Source: CAWARU01 sp963784575 (GTDB lineage: Bacteria; Pseudomonadota; Gammaproteobacteria; UBA6186; Azoamicaceae). From it: a stretch of 64,000 bases of DNA. Positions 18,846 to 29,080 of the stretch are shown here, piece by piece. The notes beneath the pieces were generated by a model that was given only the letters and a program-made list of their open reading frames with translations, was not told the origin of the DNA and searched no databases. How positions within the stretch are numbered: position 1 is the first letter of the stretch; each line of letters opens with the position of its first letter. The position numbers and the translations under genes were made by a program. The DNA is taken from the NCBI GenBank assembly GCA_963784575.1, contig CAWARU010000001.1:248001-312000 (forward strand), written 5' to 3'.

Positions 18846-19937
18846 ATGATAAACTTATTTAAAATATTGTGCATTTTTTTCAATCTTTTGTTCAAGCTGT
18901 CAATACGTGGTGGTGGAATTAGATCTATCATTGCTGAAAATATTTGTTTGCGTCAGCAGTTGATAATTCTATCTCGAAATAAAAAACGATGCCCTAATCT
19001 ATTAAATTCAGATCGTTTCATTTTTGGCTTCTTCAGTCAATATATTAATTACAAAAGGTTAACCCGCTCTGCCATTTTAATTAAACCTACCACTTTGATT
19101 AAACTACATAAATTTTTTATTTCGAGAAAATATAGATCGCTCTTTTCAAGAAGGAACCGCAAAAAAACTGGTAAAAATGGACCAACACAAGAAATTATTG
19201 ATCTCGTTTTAAAGTACAAAACTCTTAATCCACGGTTCGGTTATCTACGAATTGCAATGCAGGTTTCTAATCAATTCGGAATTGATATAAGCAGCGATTT
19301 AGTGAGAAGGATATTAAATAAATTTTACAAGCCAGATCCGAAGAACATTAATGATCCAAGCTGGTTGTCATTTCTTGGCCATTCTAAAGATTCATTATGG
19401 TCAATCGATTTTTTCAGAACAGAATCTATACACTTGAAATCTTTTTGGGTCATGGTAATAATGGATCAATTTACCAGACGAATCATTGGATTTTCTGTCA
19501 ATAATGGTGATCTTGACGGTCCCTCAATATGTCGAATGTTTAACAGCATAATTTCAAATCAAAAAATACCTCGACGCATTTCAACAGACAATGATCCCCT
19601 TTATAAATGTAAAAGATGGGAAACCAATCTTAGAATTTTAGAAATTGATCACATAAAGTCCATACCCTATACCCCCATTTCCCATCCCTTCGTTGAGCGA
19701 TTAATTAGAACGATACGCGAAGAATTATTAAACAACGTTTTAATCTGGAATGCTTGTGATTTACAAAAGAAGCTAGACGCTTTTAAAGATTATTTCAATC
19801 AATTGAGAGCTCATGCTGGTATTGATGCAATGACGCCAGAAAATAAAAGCTCAGGTAACAATAAAGTGCTTAACCTAATCAATTATAAATGGAAAAAGCA
19901 TCTAAACGGTTTGGTTCAATTACCTGTTGCTGCCTAA
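18846..19937 (+). CDS. DDE integrase-core transposase
   Basis: The 363-residue protein has an rve catalytic core with Asp in LWSIDFFR, Asp in STDNDPLYK and Glu in PFVERLIRTIREE, preceded by a helix-turn-helix region (GYLRIAMQVSNQFGIDISSDLVRRIL). The C-terminus ends KHLNGLVQLPVAA. A diverged copy of the last residues plus the following TAAAATTTAGGAATTCGC recurs at 28991-29066, so the element's right end probably lies near 19950. Inverted ends were not resolved. The frame is intact. Confidence 0.85.
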   Translation: MINLFKILCIFFNLLFKLSIRGGGIRSIIAENICLRQQLIILSRNKKRCPNLLNSDRFIFGFFSQYINYKRLTRSAILIKPTTLIKLHKFFISRKYRSLFSRRNRKKTGKNGPTQEIIDLVLKYKTLNPRFGYLRIAMQVSNQFGIDISSDLVRRILNKFYKPDPKNINDPSWLSFLGHSKDSLWSIDFFRTESIHLKSFWVMVIMDQFTRRIIGFSVNNGDLDGPSICRMFNSIISNQKIPRRISTDNDPLYKCKRWETNLRILEIDHIKSIPYTPISHPFVERLIRTIREELLNNVLIWNACDLQKKLDAFKDYFNQLRAHAGIDAMTPENKSSGNNKVLNLINYKWKKHLNGLVQLPVAA

Positions 19938-20074
19938 AATTTAGGAATTCGCATACTACACCTAATTTTTTGACATTCAGAAATCATATTAGGAAAGAAT
20001 AAGCTGGTGAACTTTTGGGATCTGACCCCCCATCCCTAAGGTAAAATAATAATAAACGGTATAATATTCTGTGA

Positions 20075-23000
20075 TCAGCGATCTATAGATATTGTGCCGT
20101 TACCCTGCGGAATATTCACAACATCTTGCAATTTTGCATCACTCCCTTTAGTAGGGTGACTAGGCACTGCACTTGGCAAAAAAGGCTTTGCAGCTTGCAC
20201 TTGCAAGGCAATTGGCATTGTTTCTTTGCTTTGCTTGAGATTAAATCCCTCTATAATCTTTTGAACCTCATCTCGCCAGGTAAGGGCTGGTTTTGTTCCC
20301 TCCTTGAATTTATCTAAGTGTCGATAAAGAACTCCAATTCTTTTACAGTTTTTGATTGTCAGCTTTATCTGAATTAATTTCCCTCTTGACTCCAATAAAT
20401 ATTGAGCTGATTGCATTTTTTCTAGATGTGAGGCGAAATTCCCAATCATGGCTACTGCAAATCCTAAAGCCATTATCAACAATTCTCTATTGCAAGCACC
20501 TTGGCTTATTTTGTAAATTTCTTCAAATTGTGCAAACAATTTGATGCCTTTTTCAATTCTTGATTTACAAAATTCTGGGGTGAGTGTAACTCGCTTTTCA
20601 AATAAATCCAGTAGTACGCAGGTATCTCTTGGATCCGTGGCGGGATCTGCTGCTCTTAATAAATCCTGATAAGATTTAAAGTACCTGGGTTTTTCTTTAG
20701 TATCATTTATATAAGTGGAAAGATTATCACTGGTTCGCTTTAAGCGCTGGACTGGAATCTTTTCGACATCGTCATGATAGAAGAACATATCCCTAATCTG
20801 ATTCGCAATGTCAGCAGGTAATGAGGTACCATGGATATTTTTAAGTGCTTCCATCCGTTGCGCCAAAGTTCCCAGCCAGTACCAGCATTCTAAACTTCTA
20901 TCCTGCTCGTTGGTCGCCTTAGTGTCTTGTTCATTTCTCAACTTTTGTTCTAGCTCTCTATGCTGCAATCTTGCTTCGAGCTGGCTACTGCCTGCCAATG
21001 TAGTGATATCGATGGATTGAGTTAATACTCGTTTAATATCTGCTGGCAATGCTAATTGAGTTGCAAACAGCGAAATTGTTCCCATACGCGATTCCAAAAT
21101 TTTACTTATTTGTTGTTGATCTTCTGATTTTTGTTTTTGACGATTCAGTTTGTATTGTTGTTCTACTTGCTCCAATAATCTAAAATTGCTCATAAATGGA
21201 CCTGGCCGATGTGGTTTGTGGACTTGATCCGCCCTTTTTTTAGATTCTACACCCTGAATTTTGACTATGCTTTCATTTGCCTTTGCAGCTTGCTTGCTTG
21301 CCACCTTCGCACGCGCCTCACGTTTTTTCCGATTAGCACCTTTACTGCGCGGATTACTTGCTCCCTGCTTAGGAGCCCCACTTGCACTCTTTCTTAATTC
21401 CGCTTGTCGCCTGGCATGCTGTACCGCGATTTTGTCTCTAACTTTGAGCTCGAGTTCTTGTAAAGCTTTCAGTTTTTCATTAAAAGAGTCCAGGGCCTGA
21501 TCCCAAAATTCATTCAAAGATTTCTCGAAATCATTGATCAGTTTTTTTGCTTTAGATTCTTTTAATTCAGATCCATCCGAACTATTTAGAATATTTGAAA
21601 TTGCTTCACGTTGTGTATCCACTTGCAAGTAAGGGCTGCCGGATTGTACATCGAGTACCAAAATCTCAGCTTCAAGTGTAGCTAATCTTCTTGCTACGTC
21701 CTCATCTTCTTGCATTTCCAGCTTGCAGTAATTGATGATTTCTGGCGAATTCTAGTGTTATTTCCTCAATTCCAGCCTTGAGCTTCTTGAATCTATTTGA
21801 AGCTCCCCGGACTACAACATTGAATTGTTCCAAAATAGCATTCTCGAGTTTCAAGTTCCCTGATTGTTTCTGTGCATCAGGCGTATCAACATTTATATTA
21901 TGATCGTATATGATCTCTTTTATTTTCTTGAAGAGGACTTTTTCTCCGAGCCTTTCTGAACCAGATTTTAAGAAAGTGCTAAGTGTACAAAGAATTTTGG
22001 GCAGTGTGGTTTCATTCAACTCAATCTCAACATATTTTCGAGCGAAACGCAATATTAATGTGATATCAGTTTTCCCAAACCCGATGTGGTTTTTAGGACT
22101 CGCAATCATGAAGTTAACAAGGATCTTATCTCAGTAGCCATATCAATTATGGAGCCCCCGGACTTTCTCAACATGGTTTTCAGTCTAGCTTCAATAAGGA
22201 TTTCCCCCTTTTCTCTATATTCTTGTAAATTAGCGAAGGGGCTTTCTTGGATATACTCAATCAAAGTGGAGAAATTCCTTTGTGTAACCTCGATACCTTC
22301 TTCAATCAAAAGCCTGAGGGTCTTAGGAGTTCCATAGAAAGTAGCTTGATCAATGACATTCCAATCCTTTATATCATCCCTAGTGTCAGTTTGTCTTATC
22401 CAAGTTTTATGTTGACCATCTTTTGCATCCTGCCTTTTGCTCTGCTCTAGTAAAAAAGCAATTATTTCCTCATGTTGTTGATTTTCTAGTGGTAATACAT
22501 CACCTTCTTCAGTAATTTCTGTCCTTTCATGGCTAAGGGCGTTTAATAATGGATAAATACCATATTTTCGGAGAAAATTCGGCTCAACTGTAAGAAAAGA
22601 CTTTACCAGCAGTAGCTGGCCTCTTTCAATTGCGATGTGGAATAATAAATAAGCTGCAGAAGTATTCAGAAATTCCTTAAGTGCAACCGAGTTCTTGTGT
22701 TGATAAACTCTCAGAAAGATTCGGCCATTTCAGTATTGTCGTCTCTCCCGCATCCCTGCACTGCAACCTGGATGGGTAAAAATTCCTTTGCTTCATAGAA
22801 ATTAGAGAGATTTTTTTTGTGATAAATTTCTGAAGCAATATCGCCTCTTTGGCTAATATAACTCATACACTGAGTTTTTGTGGGAACTGTTGCTGAGCGT
22901 GGCAGCTTCGGGTCCTGAGCCATATGGCGCCTGATTGCCTCAAATCCTGGCGGAAGGATTTTTTTCACTTGAATCGAGCGAGTCAATAATTTTGTCTTTG

Positions 23001-23799
23001 CAAGATATTTGACAATTGCTAAGTGCCCTTCCTCCATCGCATGAAATAAACAATTCAATCCTTCTGCATCACAGGGTTCTAAATCAGCACCTTTTTCGAC
23101 TAGATACTTAACAGCATCAAGTGCACCAAAAATCGCTGCATAGCTTAATGGTGTTCCCCCTCTGGAATCTGGAATGTCGATGGGAACACCTTTTTTTATA
23201 AGGAGCTCGATGCAGGCAACATTGTTGCAAGCTGCAGCCTCATGTAAGGCTACACGGCCGCCTTCATTTCTAATGAAAGGAGATGCTCCAGCATCTAACA
23301 ACAATGCTGTGATTTCTAAAGATTTTCTACATGCATAATGGAGAGCAGTATCCCCTCTCCATTCTTGATAATCCACATTTGCCTTTCGTTTGATGAGCAA
23401 TTCTACAATGTCTTTATGAAAGTTTTGAACAGCTTCAATGAGGGCGGTGCTTCCTAGTGAATAGGGTGATACAGTATTAATATCAAGTCCAAGATCCAAC
23501 AGCTTGATAAGCCGATCTTTCAAGCCACAATGAGCAGCAGCGACAAGATGCGGAAGGTTATCGTTATTTGCAAATATTTTGGGGTCCCGTTTACGCTTAT
23601 AGACAGCAAGTGCATTATCAATTTCTTCCATAAATGCAAAGCGTTTGGCCTCTTCGGCTTCCGGGTCTTTCTCAGGGCCTATTCTTTTTTTAATTATCTT
23701 TACCATTTCAGGAGTAAGACGATCACTTCGGGATTCTAAGCCCTTAAGTGTGCGCATTGCATTTAATATTTCAAGTTGTGTATCAACTGCTTCAGCCAT
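20075..23799 (-). pseudogene. Large ankyrin-repeat protein gene broken by three frame changes
   Basis: Four successive minus-strand frames abut: 23799-22711, about 22729-22106, 22109-21702 and 21715-20075. The start is the ATG at 23799 with GGAG upstream. The first part has about six ankyrin repeats (residues 70-270, e.g. GDTALHYACRKSLEITALLLDAGA). The second continues as FLRVYQHKNSVALKEFLNTS after one lost base near 22715. The last part is charged and coiled-coil rich with Arg/Lys and Gln stretches. Joined, it would be about 1,230 residues, an effector-like size. The overlaps could in principle be coupled small genes, but no segment has a convincing ribosome site. Confidence 0.7.
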
Positions 23800-23811
23800 T
23801 ATTTTCTCCAA

Positions 23812-24330
23812 TCATAAAAATTATATTAATATTTACATGGTTTTTAGTTTTTTTAATATCCTGACATTTAGGCTAAAAAGTCAAAAAGTAATCAATTAAA
23901 AAGTAGTTCATGCATTAACACTTATGAGACTAATCTGGCCTAATTTGGCAGCTCAGCCCATAATACGACATTGAACTTAAATATTCAAGGACTGGATTGA
24001 AGAACACACGATGAAGAACACAGGACTGATGGGAATTGATGGGGTCGAAATCGATTAAAATCTGACTACTTCATTAGGTGTATAGTAACACCATGTACAT
24101 TAGGTCCCTACGAGAATGCAAGAGGGAGTGGGGCAGGCCTAATCAAGTTACTAGGTTCGCTATCGTCGCTTGAATAACCCTGGCCCCAAAGTTCTTAATA
24201 TAGCGATTTATTAACTGTCGTGATATCACTTTTTTTCTAGCCAAGTTGAAACAGGAACATGAAAAATTAAAAATGTGAAGATATGAGGATCTGGTTTTTA
24301 CCTAGATACTCTCCTATTTTTTCATGACAT
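23812..24330. other. Intergenic region, no gene seen
   Basis: No frame above background. A less AT-rich stretch at 24030-24220 contains small dyads (for example around TAGGTGTATAGTAACACC and GGGGCAGGCC) and could be structured, but nothing specific was recognised. Confidence 0.4.
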
Positions 24331-24511
24331 ATCAGCATATAAATACCGTTTTTGGGACAATTTTTGCACTTTTATGGCAATAATATGTATAATTTTGTTC
24401 GGATATGAAGAAAGTCAGAAAGCATGATGAACACAAAATGGACACAATCGAAAATTAATAAATTTTTGGTTAGTTGATTTAAGTATAGATAACATATTGA
24501 TTTTAAAAGTA
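24331..24511 (+). repeat. Integrative-element end flank, copy 1 (interrupted by IS481)
   Basis: The first part matches 31183-31301 (CATATCAGCA...TTTTTGCA...TTTTATG...GAAGAA-GTCAGAAAGC). The second part (CACAATCGAAAATT... TTTTTGGTTAGTTGATTTAA) matches 52365-52430. In the other copies this flank leads straight into a tRNA-Arg fragment; here the IS481-type element separates it from the fragment at 25818. Confidence 0.65.
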
Positions 24512-25804
24512 TGTACGTTCTAAGACATAGGTGACACTTCGTACCGGACACATAGATTACACTGTTGGTATTTACAGGAGGGACCTGTTAATGCCTTGGA
24601 TGGAGTGTAATCAAGTGGATGAGAGATTAAAATTTATTGCTAGGTTATTAGATGGCGATAAGATGATGCCCCTCTGTGAAGAGTTCGGCATCTCAAGAAA
24701 AACCGGTTACAAAATATATCAGCGTTATAAAAATTTTGGTTTAGAGGGTTTATCTGATCGCAGCCGTAGACCCTATCGATATGCTAACCAGCTCCCTTTT
24801 CAAGTTGAAAAAATGATCCTTAGAATTAAAAAAGATAAGCCAACTTGGGGAGCACCAAAAATCCGAGAAGTACTCATTAGAAAATATCCTGAAATTCATC
24901 CTCCTTCAAAAAGCACAGTGCATGCAATTCTTGATAGACATGGTCTTGTGATCAGACAAAAACGTAGTCGCAACAAAGCGCAAGGAACAGCTTTATCGAA
25001 TACTGACGTGCCTAATAAACTCTGGTGTGCAGATTATAAAGGCGAATTTCGATTAGGTAATCATCAATATTGTTATCCTCTCACAATAACCGATTTTAGC
25101 ACTCGTTATTTGCTTGCTTGCGATGGGCTGGACAACAACCAAGGAAGCAGTATGCCTTCACCGTGTTTAAAAGGGTTTTTAAAGAATTCGGCATACCTGA
25201 TGCCATTCGAACAGATAATGGTGTTCCATTCTCTTCGCCTAATTCTTTATTTGGATTGAGTAAATTATCTGTGTGGTGGTTGCGCTTCGGAATTGCTATC
25301 GAAAGAATAAAGCCAGGGAACCCTCAACAAAACGGCAGGCACGAACGCATGCATTTAACCTTAAAAAAAGCAACCACAAAACCTGCTGGAGAAAATTTTT
25401 TACAACAACAAGAAAAATTTGATAGCTTCATTAAAGAATATAATACTGAACGACCCCATCAAGCTTTAGATATGAAATGCCCTGCTGAAATTTATGTTCC
25501 TTCTACAAAAAAATATGCAGGACTTCCAGAAGTAGATTATCCCTTTCACGACAAAGTCATTACCATCACATACTGCGGCAGGATTTGTTTAAAAGGAAAA
25601 AAAATAAATTTGAGCACAGTATTTGCTGGACAAAATGTGGGAATTAAAGAAACCGAAGATAAAATATGGTTAGTGAGTTTCATGGATTATGATTTAGGGT
25701 ATTTTGATGAAGAATCGTGTAGACTAGAACCTTTAAAGAACCCTTTTGGGCCAAAAGTGTTACCCATGTCTCCGGTATAAAGTGTAACCTATGTGTCCGG
25801 AATG
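24512..25804 (+). mobile_element. IS481-family element with inverted ends
   Basis: CCGGACACATAGATTACACT (24545-24564) and AGTGTAACCTATGTGTCCGG (25782-25801) are near-perfect 20-bp inverted repeats flanking one transposase gene. The outer left boundary is approximate; GTATGTACGTTCTAAGACATAGGTGACAC may be element or flank. The element splits the integrative-element flank from its tRNA fragment. Confidence 0.7.
24591..25780 (+). pseudogene. IS481-family transposase, frameshifted
   Basis: The start ATG at 24591 follows a strong AGGAGG. The N-terminal part has MPWMECNQVDERLKF, a helix-turn-helix (MPLCEEFGISRKTGYKIYQRY) and the first catalytic Asp in LWCADYKGEF. Near 25130 the frame shifts: DGLDNNQ in the first frame, then AFTVFKRVFKEFGIPDAIRTDNG (second Asp) and NGRHERMHLTLK (Glu) in the next. 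A single indel in the ACAACAACCAAGGAAGCAG stretch explains it. A programmed shift seems unlikely, as IS481 transposases are normally one frame. Confidence 0.85.
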
Positions 25805-25817
25805 GACCACAAAATTC

Positions 25818-25870
25818 TGGCGTGCCCGGAGAGATTCGAACTCCCGACCACCTGGTTCGAAGCCAGCGGC
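25818..25870 (-). other. tRNA-Arg(UCG) 3'-half fragment, attachment-site copy 1
   Basis: On the minus strand it reads CTGG-CTTCGAA-CCAG (anticodon stem and loop, anticodon TCG), then GTGGTC, a T arm with GTTCGAAT, an acceptor strand and CCA. The 5' half (acceptor, D arm) is absent. The 41-bp core 25824-25864 is identical to the copies at 45238-45278 and 52446-52486. Integrases commonly use tRNA 3' ends, so this is best read as an att site. One base differs in the acceptor strand (GTGCCC versus GCGCCC). Confidence 0.75.
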
Positions 25871-26041
25871 TCATTTTATAACTCTTTGATTTTATTGGTA
25901 AAATAAACTGCCGGCAACGCTACAAATGAAGGACAAAGCATAACAATGCAGCACTGATGCCCGCAAATTGACCGCAAATTTTTTAATAATTTTACCCTTG
26001 TTTAATGATCATTTTTTAAGCTTTGTCCCCGATTTGTATAC

Positions 26042-27667
26042 ACTCGATTCCGCAGTTTTTTGTTCTTGATGGGGAAAAGAAAATATGGCTTACTATGCAA
26101 GAGATAAGTCGGACTACTGAAACGGCTCTTGTTTTCGCATAGCAAAGACCGTCAACGCTGTAACAGAAGACCGACTTGGCTATAATGCCCGCTCTAGGGA
26201 GACAAAGCAAGGATGATGTCTTTATGTTACTTAAGCCAGTCGATTGCATTTCCGCTTACGTTGCGGGGCTTAATGCATCACTTAAACAAATATCCACACA
26301 TTCATTGACGAAGATTCAGTCCAACTGGCTTGTTGTTATGTTAATTGGATTAATGGTCACCGGTTGTTTTAGCTGGGCTGAATTCATGCGGTCTAGTTTG
26401 GGGAAATTTGATGAAAATCGATTACGCTGGATGTTCCGTTATGCAAAAATTGCATGGGATTATCTTCTTCAAGCCAGTGTTACATATATCATTACTCATT
26501 ATGGTGTCACAAAAGGCGTTTTAGTGCTTGATGATTCAGATAAAGTGAGGTCTCGTAATACCAGTAAGATCCCAGGCGTTCAAGATTTTGGATAAAAAGA
26601 CGCAAGGCTGGTTTAAGGGGCAAGAATTTGTTTTTTTACTTTTGGTAACGGATATTTTAACGATTCCCATTGGATTCCGTTTTTATGTCCCAGACCCTGC
26701 GTTGAAAAAATGGAAAGGGATTATTAAGGCTCAAAAGAAGGCTGGTATTCCCAAAAAAGAACGAGCAAAGAGGCCTGCCCCCAATCTGAATTATCCCACC
26801 AAACAAATGCTAGCGCTTGAGCTTTTAAGAGAATTTTGTCAACAGCATCCAAAAATTACGGTGCAAAGTGTTTTGGCAGATGCACTGTACGGTTCTAAAG
26901 AATTCATGGACAACGCATCATTAGTGACTCATTGTTCTCAAGTGATCAGTCAGTTGCGCAAAAATCAATTGGTACGTTCTTGTGGGAAACGTGTTCTTTT
27001 AGAGGCCTATTTTGCACGCCAACCGGGTGTAAAAACTAAGCTTACGATACGTGGTGGGGAGTCAAAATTGGTCACAGTGTTGTCAGCCAGAATTTTAGTG
27101 AAATCACATACAAAGAAACGTTTTGTTGTTGCCTTGAAATATGAAGGCGAAACGGAATATCGATTTATTGTTGCTACAGATTTATCCTGGCAACATATGG
27201 ACATCGCGCAAACCTACACTTTGAGATGGCTAGTCGAGGTTTTTATCCAGGACTGGAAAGCGCATGGTGGTTGGAATAAGCTGAGCAAACAACAGGGCGT
27301 TGATAGTGCTATGCGAGGCATGACACTTAGCCTATTGTGCGAACATGCGTTGCTTCTCCACCCGCAGCAATCCGCCCGATTTAAGAACAAACAACCTGGG
27401 ATATCCACTGGTTGCCTGATTCAACATGTCAAAGGAGAGGCGTTGCTTAATACTGTTGTTGATATTGTTAATTCCGTTGACCCTAGAGAGTCACTTGTAG
27501 AATTTAAGCAGGCAATAGACAAGGTACTGCCAGTGTATCAGTCAAAAAAGCATATGGTTGGCAGGGATCTTGGTAGAATGGAAGCGAGTCCCTCTCTCAA
27601 ATATAAAAAAGCAGCTTGAACTTATATTTTTACGCTGCCTCAACTGTTAAAAACTGCGGAATCGAGT
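26042..27667 (+). mobile_element. IS4-superfamily insertion sequence, copy A (1,626 bp)
   Basis: Perfect terminal inverted repeats ACTCGATTCCGCAG / CTGCGGAATCGAGT, flanked by a 4-bp target duplication ATAC (26038-26041 and 27668-27671). It is nearly identical to the copy at 49025-50652 but two bases shorter. A 4-bp duplication fits the IS701-like branch better than classic IS4. Confidence 0.85.
26176..27619 (+). pseudogene. IS4-superfamily transposase, inactivated by a 2-base deletion
   Basis: The gene matches the intact copy at 49168-50604 except that GTTCATAAGATTTTGG there reads GTTCAAGATTTTGG here (about 26580). This loss of two bases breaks the frame after residue 136, just past the first catalytic motif VLDDSDKVRSRNTSK. 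The remainder (VLADALYG with the second Asp, and YTLRWLVEVFIQDWK with the Glu) continues in another frame from 26588. Because the copies are otherwise almost identical, the duplication is recent and the deletion later. Confidence 0.9.
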
Positions 27668-27793
27668 ATACAAACTTGGGACATAATTTATAAAACGTTC
27701 ATTATTCGAATAAGGCGAGAATCTTACTTTTCTGGTATAATGCTTTGCCTTGGTATCCTTTTAAAACCATTATGATTAATGGAATAGTTATTT

Positions 27794-28801
27794 ATGATGA
27801 ATGGTGAAGTAATTTTATATGTTACTGAAGATGGTAAGACTAAAATTCAATTACGTCCAAAAGATGGTTCAGTCTGGCTAACTCAAGCTGAAATGGCTGA
27901 ATTATTTCAAACTTCACCTCAAAACATCACTCTCCACATTAAATCAATTTATAAAGACAACGAACTTATTTTAGAGGCAACTTGTAAGGAATACTTACAA
28001 GTTCGAACTGAGGGTCTAAGAAGAATTGAACGTCAATTAAAACATTATAACTTGGATGTGATCCTAGCAGTAGGGTATCGGGTGCAATCTCTTAGAGGTA
28101 CTGCATTTCGCCAATGGGCTACCACCACCCTGCGCGAATATCTAGTCAAAGGCTTTGCAATGGACGACGCCCGTTTGAAGGATCCCAATGGATGGGATTA
28201 TTTCGACGAATTATTAGAACGCATCCGAGAAATTCGGGCTTCTGAAAAAAGATTTTATCAAAAGATCAAAGATATTTATGCATTAAGTGTTGATTACCAA
28301 TCTAATATTGAAGAAACGCAAATATTCTTCAAAACTGTTCAAAACAAATTATTGTGGGCTGTCACTGGAAAAACTGCTGCTGAACTTCTGGTCGAAAGAT
28401 TTAACTTTAACCTTCCCAATATGGGGTTAACATCATGGAAAGGTTCGAGGGTTCGAAAAGGAGATGTGATAACAGCAAAAAATTATCTTAATCATGATGA
28501 AATTACTGAATTAAACCGGATTGTCACAATGCTGCTCGATTTTGCTGAAGATCAGACCAAACAAAGAAAAACTATTCATATGAAGGATTGGGAAGAGCGT
28601 GTCAATGCATTCTTACAATTCCATGGAAGATCAGTACTAAATCATCTAGGAAAAATTGCACATCAAGAAGCTGAAGAAATTGTATTTGACAGGTATGAAA
28701 AATTTGATCACAATCGCCGAGAACAGGAAATTATCAAAGCAGAAAATGAGGCATTTGAAGAGCTGGCACAAATCGAACGAGAAATTTGCGAGAATGAATA
28801 A
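27794..28801 (+). CDS. RhuM family protein
   Basis: The 335-residue protein matches the virulence RhuM family layout: an N-terminal HTH-like region (VWLTQAEMAELFQTSPQNITLHIKSIY), YLQVRTEGLRRIERQLKHYNLDVILAVGYRV, and RGTAFRQWATTTLREYLVKGF. RhuM-like proteins resemble phage-type DNA-binding anti-repressor domains (Bro/KilA-like fold), and their real role is unclear. The gene lies just after IS copy A within the integrative array. The frame is intact, with M1 or M2 as start. Confidence 0.88.
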   Translation: MMNGEVILYVTEDGKTKIQLRPKDGSVWLTQAEMAELFQTSPQNITLHIKSIYKDNELILEATCKEYLQVRTEGLRRIERQLKHYNLDVILAVGYRVQSLRGTAFRQWATTTLREYLVKGFAMDDARLKDPNGWDYFDELLERIREIRASEKRFYQKIKDIYALSVDYQSNIEETQIFFKTVQNKLLWAVTGKTAAELLVERFNFNLPNMGLTSWKGSRVRKGDVITAKNYLNHDEITELNRIVTMLLDFAEDQTKQRKTIHMKDWEERVNAFLQFHGRSVLNHLGKIAHQEAEEIVFDRYEKFDHNRREQEIIKAENEAFEELAQIEREICENE

Positions 28802-28990
28802 GCGAGCCTTCCAGGTCTTTACTTATTATTAGAACGTGCAGTATGTAAGGATTTCTTACTAACTGCCTTGGATGCCATACAACATTCACATCAATATAAC
28901 TCGAATGTTATTAACTCTGTCGCTATAGCGTGAAATCTTGGAAATATTCATTTTTTTATTCAGGCGGACAATGTATATTTCAAATGCGCA

Positions 28991-29056
28991 GGCAATGCCT
29001 GTGCAAATTCTCAAAAACACCTGCATGGCTTGGTTCACTTACCTGTTGCAGCCTAA
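28991..29056 (+). pseudogene. Remnant of the 18846-type transposase C-terminus
   Basis: The frame reads QKHLHGLVHLPVAA-stop, nearly the same as KHLNGLVQLPVAA-stop at 19890-19937, and the following bases TAAAATTTAGGAATTCGC are identical. It marks the right end of a second, otherwise deleted copy of that element. Confidence 0.75.
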
Positions 29057-29080
29057 AATTTAGGAATTCGCTATTACAGG

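Noticed and set aside
20075..22309. The ATGA-type overlap at 22109 and the overlap at 21715 could indicate translationally coupled separate genes.
   Set aside because: The downstream starts lack ribosome sites and the protein sequence reads on naturally across each junction, so frame changes in one gene explain it better.
24030..24220. A GC-richer stretch considered as a structured RNA gene.
   Set aside because: Only short dyads were found, with no match to a known RNA I can recall and no promoter or terminator pair.
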